Assembly: GCF_021018805.1 (NCBI RefSeq)
Contig: NC_086250.1
Span: 65,731,322 to 65,795,321 of the forward strand
DNA: 64,000 nt
Source of the DNA: Prinia subflava
Lineage: Eukaryota; Chordata; Aves; Passeriformes; Cisticolidae
Direction of reading: 5' to 3'
A program made the translations under genes and the position numbers. How positions within the stretch are numbered: position 1 is the first letter of the stretch; the number at the start of each line of letters is the position of its first letter. Positions 1 through 64,000 of the stretch are shown here, in pieces. The notes below the pieces were generated by a model. The model saw nothing but the letters and a program-made list of their open reading frames with translations. It made no database searches and was not told where the DNA came from.

Positions 1-1544
1 TCTGTGCTTTGGGAAATGGAACAGTTTGCCTTAGCTGTTGACATCTGAGGGCTTTTCCTTAAAGGACAGCAGCAATTTCATTCTGCTACCCATCTTCCTT
101 GTATGGCAGCATCACCCAAAATGTGTATTACTTTTGATTTAATAACAAAACACTGTGTTTCCTTAACTAATAAACCTTACTCACAATGATTCTCATGTGA
201 GTGTTTTTAAAAGCCTCCTATGTGCCCAAGCTGTCAACTTCCAAAGCTAAAACAACAGTTTCAGTGCTGCACATGCTAACACCTGTGCTCAACTTGAAAT
301 CACTGACATTGATCCATCCACAGAGACAAGTGAGTCTAGTATGTGTTAGTAGATACAACCCAAACACTGAGTGTTTATGGTTGTTTTCTTCATGAAGGAA
401 AAAAACAACAGCAAAGTTTTCTTGGGAGAAAGTTAAGAACCCCATCTAACCATGAGAGAAGCAGAGAAGAAGCAGCTTGCTCCTTCCTTCAAGTGGAAAT
501 GCACCTAGCACTGGAAGATGTAACTGTAATGAAATGTAATTGCAACGCTGGAAGACGTTAAGATGGATAGCCATTAACACTTTTATTGCAAAGGAAAGAA
601 TCAAACTTCGGCCAGAGTCAAGATTTGTCATTTCCTGTCCTAACAACACTTCAGCTTCATCTAGCAACTCTTAAAACTGCTTGCTAACTTTTTCCGTTTA
701 TATATTCAGTTACAAATTGTTGGAAGGAATTTAAAGCAAAACCAGGGAGGGAGATAATGTATATTAGCAATTCATAAATTGTCCTGTCTAAGCTGGTGTG
801 CATTTTTGTTCAGTATTTGATGAGCATTCCTGCAGAAACATGCTTGGGAGCTGTAGATTCATTCTGCAACACTATCTCTTGTTACTCTGCACAGTAACTA
901 CGTGGATGCAGTGGTGCAAAATATATGAACCCCTAAGTATCCCCTGAACTGTGTTTTACACTGCAGAAATATAAATTATTATGAACAGCCTGTTAGCCTG
1001 TTTTCACAGTACACATGGACTTTGTGTGTGAGCACACCCCAGAACACTTCCTGCCATTTGAATCATGAAGGGCCGGATTTTACCTCATAGCTCTTATTTA
1101 AGCACATATTTCCTCAGCTAACAGCCCTCCTGGATTCCAAGGGCCTGAAGAGAGGCATCACATGTGGAAAAAAGAGGAGCAGGGGAGCTCAGGAAGCCAA
1201 TCAGTGCTAGAAATGTTTCTGAGCAGCTACAGAAGAGCTTGTGTGCATCTTCCTGAGACTCATCACTAATTGTCTTGAAGTCTGACCCTGCTAAACTCTT
1301 ACAGAGAAAATGACAGATTTCAGCTTAATTAGCTTTTGTTTCCTTGACCGCACACAAAGCAGCGCTGCATTTCAGCTCTTACCCAGCCTGTGGTGTCAGA
1401 AGGAAGCTGAAGGATTTCTCCCGTTCTTTCTCTCCCTCTGACACCCGCCTCTGCTAATGAACGTGGCTAATCAGCCGAGCACCTCTTCTGCAGGAGCTGG
1501 AAGTGCTTTACCAGCTGGATGCAGAGCCAGATCTGGGACACGCT

Positions 1545-1592
1545 GGCAGCATTCCCACTTACTTCAATGGGACCAAGATTGATCCTACATGA
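1545..1592. repeat. Remnant of an ancient amniote repeat (ttcaatggga motif)
   Basis: The stretch cattcccacttacttcaatg followed by ggaccaagattgatcc resembles a very common motif of bird, turtle and crocodile genomes (bases around acttcaatgggagtaggat). I cannot name the family. Related traces occur near 21485-21525 and 23740-23785. Confidence 0.35.
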
Positions 1593-3710
1593 GACATTAT
1601 CAACTGCAGCCACCTGCGGGGAGGGAGCACAGGGGAGGAGAGGGGGAGCACAGCAGCTGTTTAGCAGCGCGTGGTAACACAGAAACAAGAGTTCAGGCTC
1701 GGAAATGAAGAATGCCGGATCCAATTGCAACTGCAGGTGGAATGTAGGTGAGCAGAATGCTACCGCCGCAGTTGGGATTTGGCATCAGCTTTCAGGCCAG
1801 CAGTACCCTGAGACCTTTCCCAGCAAAGGGTCAGGAGCCCTGTGGTCTAATGGACACAGCATGGGACTGGGAAACAGGCATCCTTGAGAGCAGCCATGTG
1901 GCTGTCCTTGGAAATAACATGCTGACCGTCTGTTAACAAATTAGCCTCTTTAACCTTCCATCAATCCCCTGAAACACAGGGTGCTGTGCTGAAGGCTAGA
2001 ACAGGAGGTGGACCAGGCAGCCTATTTATTTTCCTGCCTAGAGATATTTTTTTTCTCAAAAATTACCTTCTCCCTGTAACTGTGGACAGATGCAGCAATG
2101 CCTGACTAAAAACATGAACAAAACTTCCTCCCACCCAGTTATCTCCATCCTGAAAACACTTTGAGGGAGACAATCACACTCCAGAGCCAAAGGTGCTCCA
2201 GAGGCAGCCCAAGATGGATGTGGTCAATTTGGCTTGAGGGTAACTTTAAAGCACAATGTCAGTGTAGACTTTAAGGAAAATGGTTGTTGCTAATCATCAA
2301 GCAATGCATGCATTAAAAAGCTATTATTGAATTGAAATTAATAAGCACAGAGCTACCTATTGTGTATTGCTCTGCATCAACCACTGCGCACCCATAGCTT
2401 CTCTAAGCTGTCTGTAAACTCACTCTGCTGGCCTTAAGCACATTCTCAGTGGAATGGTGAATCTCAGTCAATCCTCATTCAGGAGACTTCTAGAAAAGAC
2501 ACTTCCGATTACTGAACCTTGCCTTAACACCCTTGCTATTTCCATAGCATGCTGTGGACTTTGTTTCTCTGAAATCTTATGTTTTATGCTGTAGTTTTAC
2601 ATAGGTTAAAAAGAAAAAAAAACCAAAACCTTGGGTTTTTCTCTTTATTATACATTTGTTTCAGTTACCTTTGAATATAAAATTGAAATATGTAAGAAAC
2701 CAGCAGGTGTGGCAAAAATGTAGATTATTTAATCTGTACTTCTGTAATAATATCAAATCAATGAGCTACAACATGTACAAATAGATACTTCAGTCTTATT
2801 GCTACATAAATAGTTGTATTACAGAGTGAAAATCACCCTAACTCTCAAAATCAACCTGAGAACCACTCATGCCTTACAAATTACAAAAGAAACCCAATGG
2901 CATAAAATTCCTGTGCTGGGCAGAGTGATAGATTTCACTTTAAGAGAAAACACAGTCTTTCCTGGTCAAAATTAAGATATTAATCATAATCCTTGGAGCC
3001 AGTCCATTTAATGTGACTTTTCACTTTTGAATTTATAATTTGGAGATAATATGCTTTGGCAATCTCTTCCTTTCTTCCCAGCTAAGTGACATTCTGAGAC
3101 AGTCACTGGGGAAGATGGGATGGAGATGCATCATAATCAAAACTGAAAAATAATGTAAATATTTGGAAACAGTATTTTTTCTTTTTTTTTTATTTGTATT
3201 TTTATAGTCTCATATGCTTTGCATCAGTTTTTACAGCCAAGACATGTTCACAGGCAGTCTTACTATGTGATTATTATGATTAATTTCTACAAAAAGCATC
3301 CTGGGAGAAAGTTACATGAAGTCTCTGAAGGAGGATATGAAAAACCTCTGATGCTGATTTCTCTTTGGGCTTCTGGGGATTTTTTTTAGTTTGTTTGGCT
3401 TGGATATTTTTTTGCAAAAAGAACTCTGAAAATGTAGATTTTAAAAATATTTTAAAAATACAATTCATAGATTAAAAAATGTACCTTCTATAAGTCTAAG
3501 AGCAGTTTCAACTTAGGCCAGGGAAGTGCACTATGGTCTCTGAACTCTCAGCATAGTCATTTAAGCCTTAAGATTTTGCATCTTGGAAACAGACTCTGCT
3601 GTCTCCTTACAAAAATACCTTCTGTTCCTGTTACTGCTTTGTCATATATTGCACCACCAGAAAGCATCTGGCCTTGGTTGTGGTCCCTTTTAGGAGGAAA
3701 AATAATATTA

Positions 3711-3850
3711 AAGAAAAAAAGAAAAACCAAACACACACATACACACAAAAGAAAGGAAACAAAACCCAACCAACCAAAAAGCCCAAAAGGTCTGAAAAAC
3801 CCAGACTATCACAAGAGGTCAAACCAAAAAAATTAAACTGACAAAAAACA
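3711..3850 (+). repeat. A/C-rich low-complexity tract
   Basis: Nearly pure A and C with short acacac and aaccaaccaaaaa units. It contains an imperfect (CA)n block at about 3730-3748. On the SEMA3D-sense strand it would be U/G-rich. Confidence 0.7.
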
Positions 3851-4221
3851 CTCCAGCCTCCCCCAGAATATTCCCAAAATCCGGCCAAAGCACTTCTATA
3901 CCACAGAGGGAAGGGAGGAGAGTATGAAATACCACCAAAACTGAGATGTGTCTGGGGTCCTTACAGATATCACAGCCATCTGTTTGCACACATTATTTCC
4001 TTGACTTGTACTATCTGAACTAATGCATTGACATTGGACCTGCAGTCCATATTAAAATAAATAAGCAATCACCTGGAAATATTCTTCAGGTGTTTTTTAA
4101 TTTTTTTTTTCCATCATGTGGAAAATATTATGCTTTTAAGCACAAAATACTTTAATTTAAAATTTTACACAGCAACCACATGAGCAAAAAGAGAAAGGAT
4201 ACCTCTGAGCAACAGTCCCAA

Positions 4222-4246
4222 TTTTTTTTTTTTTTTTTTTTTTTTT
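4222..4246 (+). repeat. Poly(T) run, 25 bases
   Basis: Uninterrupted T25. No LINE or SINE body is recognisable next to it on either side, so it is listed as a simple repeat. Confidence 0.9.
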
Positions 4247-5972
4247 GTGAATGAAAACTCCATCTGGTCTCCAATTTACCTCACAGTGTCTGGTTTGCAT
4301 CTGCAACTGAATGCTAAAGTTAATGCTAAGGAAATTCTTTACCTGAAGGCAGACTGTGGTACCATGACTGTGTAGGGGTGTTTATATGTCACAAACCACC
4401 TGATTCCTGAGTCCTCGTCCATGTAAAAGTGGGGTTTTCTGCTAGACCAGAGTCTGAAAGGCAGGAGACAATGGGCTTACTGGGAAAAGATGAGGGAAAT
4501 AAAAAATGAGTCTTGCCACAGCTGTCATACCGGCTGTTTCAGACACACATTGGCAAGTGAGACCCTCAAGATTACAATTTGTGTATCCTTACCTGCACAG
4601 AAAAGAAAAACAAATACTGCTGTTTCTCATACATTTTAGTGTACCCGCTATTTTGATACATGGAAATGAAATCTTATAAATCTGTTTTGTAGAATTAATA
4701 ATTAAACTCTTTTCACATGACTTCATTTTTTCTACTGTAATGAACTTACTTTACGAACCTCGAAATCTGGATTACAACTGCAAAGAATGTCACACGTCAG
4801 CTAATGACAGCAGCCTAGTTCAGGGTAACATTAGCAACACTATGGTAAAATATTACAAGAGAGACCATTTAAAGTTTATAAAATGTAACAGAATATATTA
4901 GAGAGACATGTGGGCTTAATTTTCCATTCATGTAGATGTAATTCCTTAGACCTCCATGTCTCATCTATAACTGTGTGCAAAAAGAACCAGGACAATATAC
5001 TCCACAGAGCAACACACAGATTTGGGATTTGACTACCAAACTATAAATAGATTATAGTGTACTTGGACTTCAGTTCAGTTCCAGAAAGATTTTAATCTCT
5101 GTTTTCAGTGGAGGCTGAGATGAACCTTGACTCACGAAATCACATTTGCTTTTTGCAAATTAACCTCTTTTACAAAATAAATAGAAAATAAGACATTTAT
5201 ATATGCATTCCTGTAGTCATATCCTTGTATGAAAAAATGTCAGCAAACTCAATTTCCACTAGCTATTAAATATTGAGACATGATTATGGGACACAGGTTG
5301 ATTGCATGATCAATGAGTAATAATAACAAATAATTATTCATTATCTGAAATGTTAAATGAAGATCAATACTCATGATGGTTTGAATAAATTCATACCATC
5401 TGAAGTGTAGCAATCTTCTGATCCCAAAAGCACATGAACCAGGGGATATCTGTTGCATTTAGCCTAATTACTTCATTATGAATGCCATAAGAACTGGGGA
5501 CAAAATCTACCCATGAACTGGAAAGTACTCAGGTTCTTAGACACTTCAAGCAGCTTAACTGCTTAGAGGGGAAAGTATTTGCTTATGGCATGAACATACA
5601 TTCACACCTGTTGTTGGAATGGTTTCCAGTAACAAAACCAGTTTATCAGAGGAAGTGTTAATACTTTATTCCTTTTTCTGCTAATCCCATTTTCTGTTTT
5701 ATTTTAACTGACTGCAAGATTGCTGCAAAGTTTAGAGCCCTGTTGGGCTTTAAAGCTTATATCAGTTTTCAGCATTTTTATAACTACAGCCTACATTGTG
5801 TTGGTTATTCTAAGAATCTGCTTGAAGCCACTTTGGTTCAGTTGAGCACTGACCTGTTGCTGAAGTACAGTCAACAGAAAGGTTTTGTTGAAGAAAAAGA
5901 TGATAATGTATTAATAACTGGAATCCCTGTTGAATGCATATTCAAATAAATGTATCATACAGAAGCAAAGAT

Positions 5973-6748
5973 TAGAATCACAAAACTATAAAATTGGAAG
6001 AGACCTTTTAGACGATTCAGCCCAGCTGTCAGCTCAGCACTGCCCCTGTAACCTCTACACCACACACCCAGGGCCAGATCCAGGTGCCTCTTAAACACCT
6101 CCAGGGATGGTGACTCCACCACCTCTCTGGGAAGCCCATTCCAATGCCTGACCACCCAGGCAGAAAAAACATTTTTTCTAATATATAATTTGAATTGCCC
6201 CTGTCTCAGCTTAAGGCCATTTCCTCTCATCCTCCCACTGCAGGCACAGCACAAAAGGCTGGCCCACACCTCACTGCACCTTCCTTTCAGGAGCTGTGGG
6301 GAGTGATGAGGTCTCCACGAGACTCCTCAAGACTAAACACTCCCAGCTCCCTCAGTCATTCCCCAGCAAATAAAGATGTTCTCTACTCATTTCAAAGCCT
6401 TGCCCTTTGCTGGACACACTCCAGTATCTCCTTGTCCTTTCCAAACTGGGGTGGCCAGAAGTGGACACAGCACTCGAGGTGCGGCCTCAGCAGTGCCCAG
6501 TACAGGGAAAGAATGATGTCCTTGCTCCTGCTGGCCACACCACTCCTGATCCAGGCCAGGTGCCTTTGGCCTCCTTGGCCACCTGGGACATGCTGGCTCA
6601 TGTTCAGCCACACTGACCAGCACCCCTGGACCAGGTTCTTTTCCATTGGGTCACTTTCCAACTCCTCCACCCGGCCTGTAGCACTGCAGGGTTTTTTTGT
6701 GGCCAAAGTGCAGGGCCTGGCACTTGGCTTTGTTGAATCCCATGACAT
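5973..6748 (-). mobile_element. CR1 LINE, 5'-truncated 3' fragment (dead)
   Basis: The minus strand encodes two out-of-frame pieces of the CR1 ORF2 C-terminus. The upstream piece (6748-6392) carries SRSKDIILSLYWALLRPHLE and is the end of the reverse-transcriptase region. The downstream piece (6269 to about 5973) has [20 protein letters not shown] and [19 protein letters not shown], the most conserved CR1 C-terminal motif. The element ends near 5974 in a degenerate tail of the tgtgattct type. A shift and stop codons separate the two pieces, so it makes no protein. It lies downstream of SEMA3D in the same orientation. Confidence 0.92.
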
Positions 6749-9009
6749 TTCGATGAAATTTTGATGAATGCACTAAGGGATCTGTTTAAAAGCTACAGTT
6801 ATTATTGTGCAGGCAACTTTTTTCCTACTCTGTACCAAAGATTCACCCAATTTGAATTTTTATGACGCTCTTGAAAGAGGTAGGGCTCATTTCATTTTAT
6901 CTATGGGCCTGTTGTGGCTCATAGGACAGCTCACAGCAGCCCAGCTGACCCCCAAATGATCGAATTGAAATTTAACCAGACTTCAAGTTGAACCTCTAAA
7001 TTACAGAAAAGAAGAAACCTTTTTGAAAAGTGAAGGATACTCCTCTGTTACAGTTTCTGGTCTAGGTCATCTTCTGAATCTCTCTCTGGGACTGCAGATT
7101 GTGGAAAAGACCCACTGTTCCTGGGTTTGCACTGCCAAGTCCTGCCTAACAAAGCCCTGCCCTATCTCCAGTAGTGATTCTCAATCCACCCCTCTCATTC
7201 CTTGGTCTCCAAGGTCCTCTGGCTTCCTTGCATGTGCATTACCTGCACTGTATGAGATGTGCTACCCCAGCCAGCTACAGCATTCATCTTACCTAGCGTA
7301 TCAAACCACAGACTTTTATCTATGTGGGATTATTAAATATGTTCCCTGGAGTGGCATGAACCCAATGCAACACACTGGTTTGGAGGATATTGAATTTATT
7401 TCCCATGATGGAAGAGGTCTTATACCTCACTTGGGGTTTTATGCTACCACTGTACCCCAGACTGATGAGGTAATTTCTTTAAGAATAATCTCATTGCAAG
7501 AACATTTGAAATAAAAGAAATGAAAGTAGTTTTTAAGAGCAATAACATTTTAATTCAACCATTTAAATATAATGTTCCCAGTACTGAGACCCTTATCCCA
7601 GATTTCTACTGAAGTCAGGTTGGGGGGGTTCATTTGTAGAATACAAACCCCCAGTCATACCCAAACATAAATCAGATGATTTAGTTTTCATGGAGGAGAA
7701 AAAGTATGAAAAAAGGCCCTGCTTTGCTTTTTTATGAAGTAGGCAAAACATGTGAGAGTTGTCAATTGAAGTACCATGTCACCACTGATGAGAAGAGTGG
7801 ATCCTTTGCCAGTGCCTGTGAATGCAGCCCACCTGACATTCCATAGCCTTGGTGTAGTTCCACTCATTTCCTTAATTCCCAAGCCAACAAAATGAGACTT
7901 TGTGGACTGATAAAAATCTAATAAGGAATAACTAGGCAAGTTCTGTATGGTGACAGCATAATCTTCCAGCCAAGGATATTAAGTATCCCTGCACTTTATA
8001 TTTGGTAGTTTAATACCCCGCCCATACCTTCCCTAAGTAGTCTTAATTGGCCTTAAAATCAAGGTACCCAAATTGATGAGCCTCTTGTGAAATGCCTGGT
8101 CTACATTATTTTACAGCAAAAATGCCAAGAAGTTCTCTGCATGTTCTCAAAGTTCTGTATGACTGGTTAGTATCTTCAGCATCAGTCTTTCTGCTGATTA
8201 AAGGTCCTGTGCTGAGAAATTCCCTCCTCCCCACAGATGTATTTTATAATATTTAGCACTCAGTGCTTTACACTATCAAAGCATTGTATGCATGCTATCT
8301 AATATCTCCTAATTACTCATACATCTCCTATTAAAAAAGCATCTAAAATTAATGACATGTGGTATCACTGGCTTTTGTACAACACATGCAAACGCAGCTT
8401 TCGGGTTTTACAAGAAATGTGGGTAAGCTGAGATTCCTGTCTGAAATCTGACAAACACTTTGCCATATCCGACTTTCAACAGAGAGGAAATGAACAACGA
8501 TGCAAACTGGACCTTCACCATTTTAGATCCGTGACTGAATGCGCACACAAACACCAGCACGGGCAAGGGCTTCAGAGCCAACAGTTTTGGTCCCTTAATG
8601 AGGTGCACATCAATTGCACGGGTTTCCCACAGACTTTGCTCTCAAGAGCTGTAGAATGCATGAGAAACAAGTAAAGTCTGTCATTTTGGTATCCATCAAA
8701 GCTGTCTTCCATGTGAGGAAGTGGCTAATTTGTCATTTCACACTCAAAAAGGCGTGAAAGTCAAAACGGAGGGAGGTTAGATGGAAGAGAGGAGAGGGGG
8801 GCTGTGACTCATGAGAGAAGACAGTAGGCCTGATTTTGAGCTTGTGTTTGTTGCTGCATATCAGGAATAAAATCAATTAAATAATATTGATGTAAAACAG
8901 ACAAGGATGAGGACAGTATTTCTTGCTTATGTGTAAAAATTTACATTATTAAACCCAAAATATAAACCAAGGAACAAGGAACACTTTACAAATGGAATTA
9001 TGGTATACA
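6749..9009. other. SEMA3D downstream sequence or distal 3' UTR, no gene recognised
   Basis: AT-rich noncoding DNA. A plus-strand frame of 163 codons (7023-7514), with aataaa overlapping its end, has no recognisable family. The block 8400-8790 keeps several CpGs and lacks repeat features, so it could be a conserved noncoding element or UTR sequence. Confidence 0.5.
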
Positions 9010-10130
9010 GCAAATTTCTAACTTACAAGTTTTATTTACATGTGGACATCTCTTATTTAATTATAATAACAGTATTAATTCCAACAATGCAAATTTTCAA
9101 CTTAAAAATACATAAGACCTTTGAGAAAAAATCCCAAAGAATACACACATCTGAGGAATGTCAGCTCTGTGTCAAGAGCACTGGACTCAGCCACTACATA
9201 TTTCCCTCATCGTCTTTCATTTTAGCCTTGTTGTTGTCTTTTAATTTTCTTTTCCTCTGCATAAAACAAAGCAAACAAAGGGCCAGAGAAATAGTCAGAG
9301 TCAAACCTTTAGAGACACAGGAGAGGTGCAGGCAGGAGTCCCATTATTTGTTAATAGGATTTGTGCACATACCTCCCATGGACCACTTAGGAAATTTACT
9401 CCCAAGTATCTCGGTGGCAATTTCAATTAGAGTCAACATTTCATTTCAGCAGATGGACTGCAAACTGGTGGCTACTCAAACACTAACGAGTAACGCTCGA
9501 TAATTCCCCTCTCTTAAACTATGATTATGCTTTCTCTTTTTTATGGGGAGAATGAATGCTGTCCCTAAGCCAAAACTTAATTTGATTTTTTGCTGTGCCT
9601 CTCTGTGCTAGCAAACCCCATCCATGTGCCTGTATACAGGCCCAGTGGGTAAATTAGTGGGTATTTTTGCAGATCTGTCACACATTTCTACCATGCTTCT
9701 TACTCAAAAGGATGCCAAAGAACTGGAAGTACATCTGCCGTCCCCTGAAATGTAGCCACCTCTGGGGTGGAATGTGGCAGCAAATTGTTAATACAGGAAC
9801 ACAAACACTAAATCCTATGTGAAAATTATGCAGGAAGTAAAGAACACAACTCACACAGTCTAAGGCTACCCAGAAATTAGCTAGAAGTGTACACTTTTTC
9901 TTTTTTAATGAATGCATTTGAAATTATTGCCTGGTTTGTGGCACTCCAATAAGGAACATCTCATTTGGCATTGAATCCCACCGTACATTCTCACACAGAT
10001 TAACAGTGATGGTAAGTTTTCTGATTTCAAGAAGAAGCAGTACTAATTCATAGGCAAGATGGACAAAACCAGAACACAATATTTTTTTTTTTTAATGGAA
10101 AATGTCCTTTCTTTAAATAGCATTTACAAA
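9010..10130 (-). other. SEMA3D: Probable SEMA3D 3' UTR (short form)
   Basis: This is AT-rich sequence immediately downstream of the stop codon on the minus strand, with no further recognisable exon. A canonical poly(A) hexamer cluster at 9031-9061 suggests one possible end near 9010-9020. The UTR could extend further, since other AATAAA hexamers occur on this strand near 7400 and 5660. The boundary is inferred, not observed. Confidence 0.45.
9031..9061 (-). promoter_or_regulatory. Candidate poly(A) signals for SEMA3D
   Basis: On the minus strand ATTAAA (9061-9056) is followed by AATAAA (9036-9031). About 20-50 bases further on is a GU/U-rich run (aagtgttccttgttccttgg, read from the minus strand), as expected for a CstF element. 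The arrangement is good, but long vertebrate 3' UTRs often use a more distal site. Confidence 0.4.

Positions 10131-64000
<53,870 letters not shown>

Larger units (their letters stand above)
1..5972. other. Downstream flank of SEMA3D, no gene recognised
   Basis: AT-rich noncoding sequence. Short open frames on both strands have no recognisable domains and no splice context. Contents I can name: a moderately GC-rich patch at about 1330-1710 with several CpGs, an ancient repeat remnant near 1545-1592, an A/C-rich tract at 3710-3850 and a 25-base T run at 4222-4246. Part of it could belong to a long SEMA3D 3' UTR. Confidence 0.6.

Noticed and set aside
6195..6764. 189-codon plus-strand open frame
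   Set aside because: It is the antisense of the CR1 LINE fragment on the minus strand; the real coding signal is the CR1 ORF2 C-terminus.
9000..9503. 167-codon plus-strand open frame, among the longest in the window
   Set aside because: No recognisable family, very AT-rich composition, antisense to the likely SEMA3D 3' UTR, and no splice or promoter context.

Overview
The window reads as part of a bird genome, probably a songbird, though the exact taxon cannot be fixed from sequence alone. Evidence: a long AT-rich stretch with short, GT-AG bounded exons; two CR1 LINE 3' fragments with the (ATTCYATG)n tail typical of birds; an avian-style endogenous retroviral LTR; old MIR-like SINE remnants; and exons that translate to a class 3 semaphorin matching SEMA3D (collapsin-2). 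There are no operons, CRISPR arrays, plasmid features or other prokaryotic signals.

The only protein-coding gene I can support is SEMA3D on the minus strand. Twelve consecutive coding exons lie between 61766 (5'-most in the window) and 10131 (stop codon). They join in frame without gaps and encode 577 residues: the middle and end of the sema beta-propeller, the PSI cysteine knot, a basic proprotein-convertase site, a C2-type Ig domain and the basic C-terminal tail. The human protein is about 777 residues, so roughly the first 200 (signal peptide and N-terminal sema domain), the 5' UTR and the promoter lie beyond 64000.

Layout from low to high coordinate: 1-about 9000 is downstream flank with old repeats and a CR1 copy at about 5973-6748; about 9000-10130 is probable SEMA3D 3' UTR; 10131-10544 is the terminal exon; 10545-20144 is a large intron; 20145-31410 holds six exons (Ig start, linker with convertase site, PSI, a 42-base micro-exon and two sema exons); 30598-30910 is a probable solo LTR; 31411-41590 is a large intron with a second CR1; 41591-43706 is a cluster of three sema exons; 43707-55712 is the largest intron; 55713-55855 and 61638-61766 are the two upstream sema exons; 61767-64000 is the start of a further intron.

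Functionally this is one secreted guidance cue: the sema domain engages plexins, the Ig domain and processed basic tail engage neuropilins, and convertase sites tune activity. I did not find an undescribed biological system. The more notable observations are a strong exon-to-exon GC3 mosaic, a CpG-dense sema exon with apparently GC-driven amino-acid changes, a C-terminal tail that differs from the human one as I recall it, several perfect short hairpins, CpG-rich intronic patches and a CTCF-like site.
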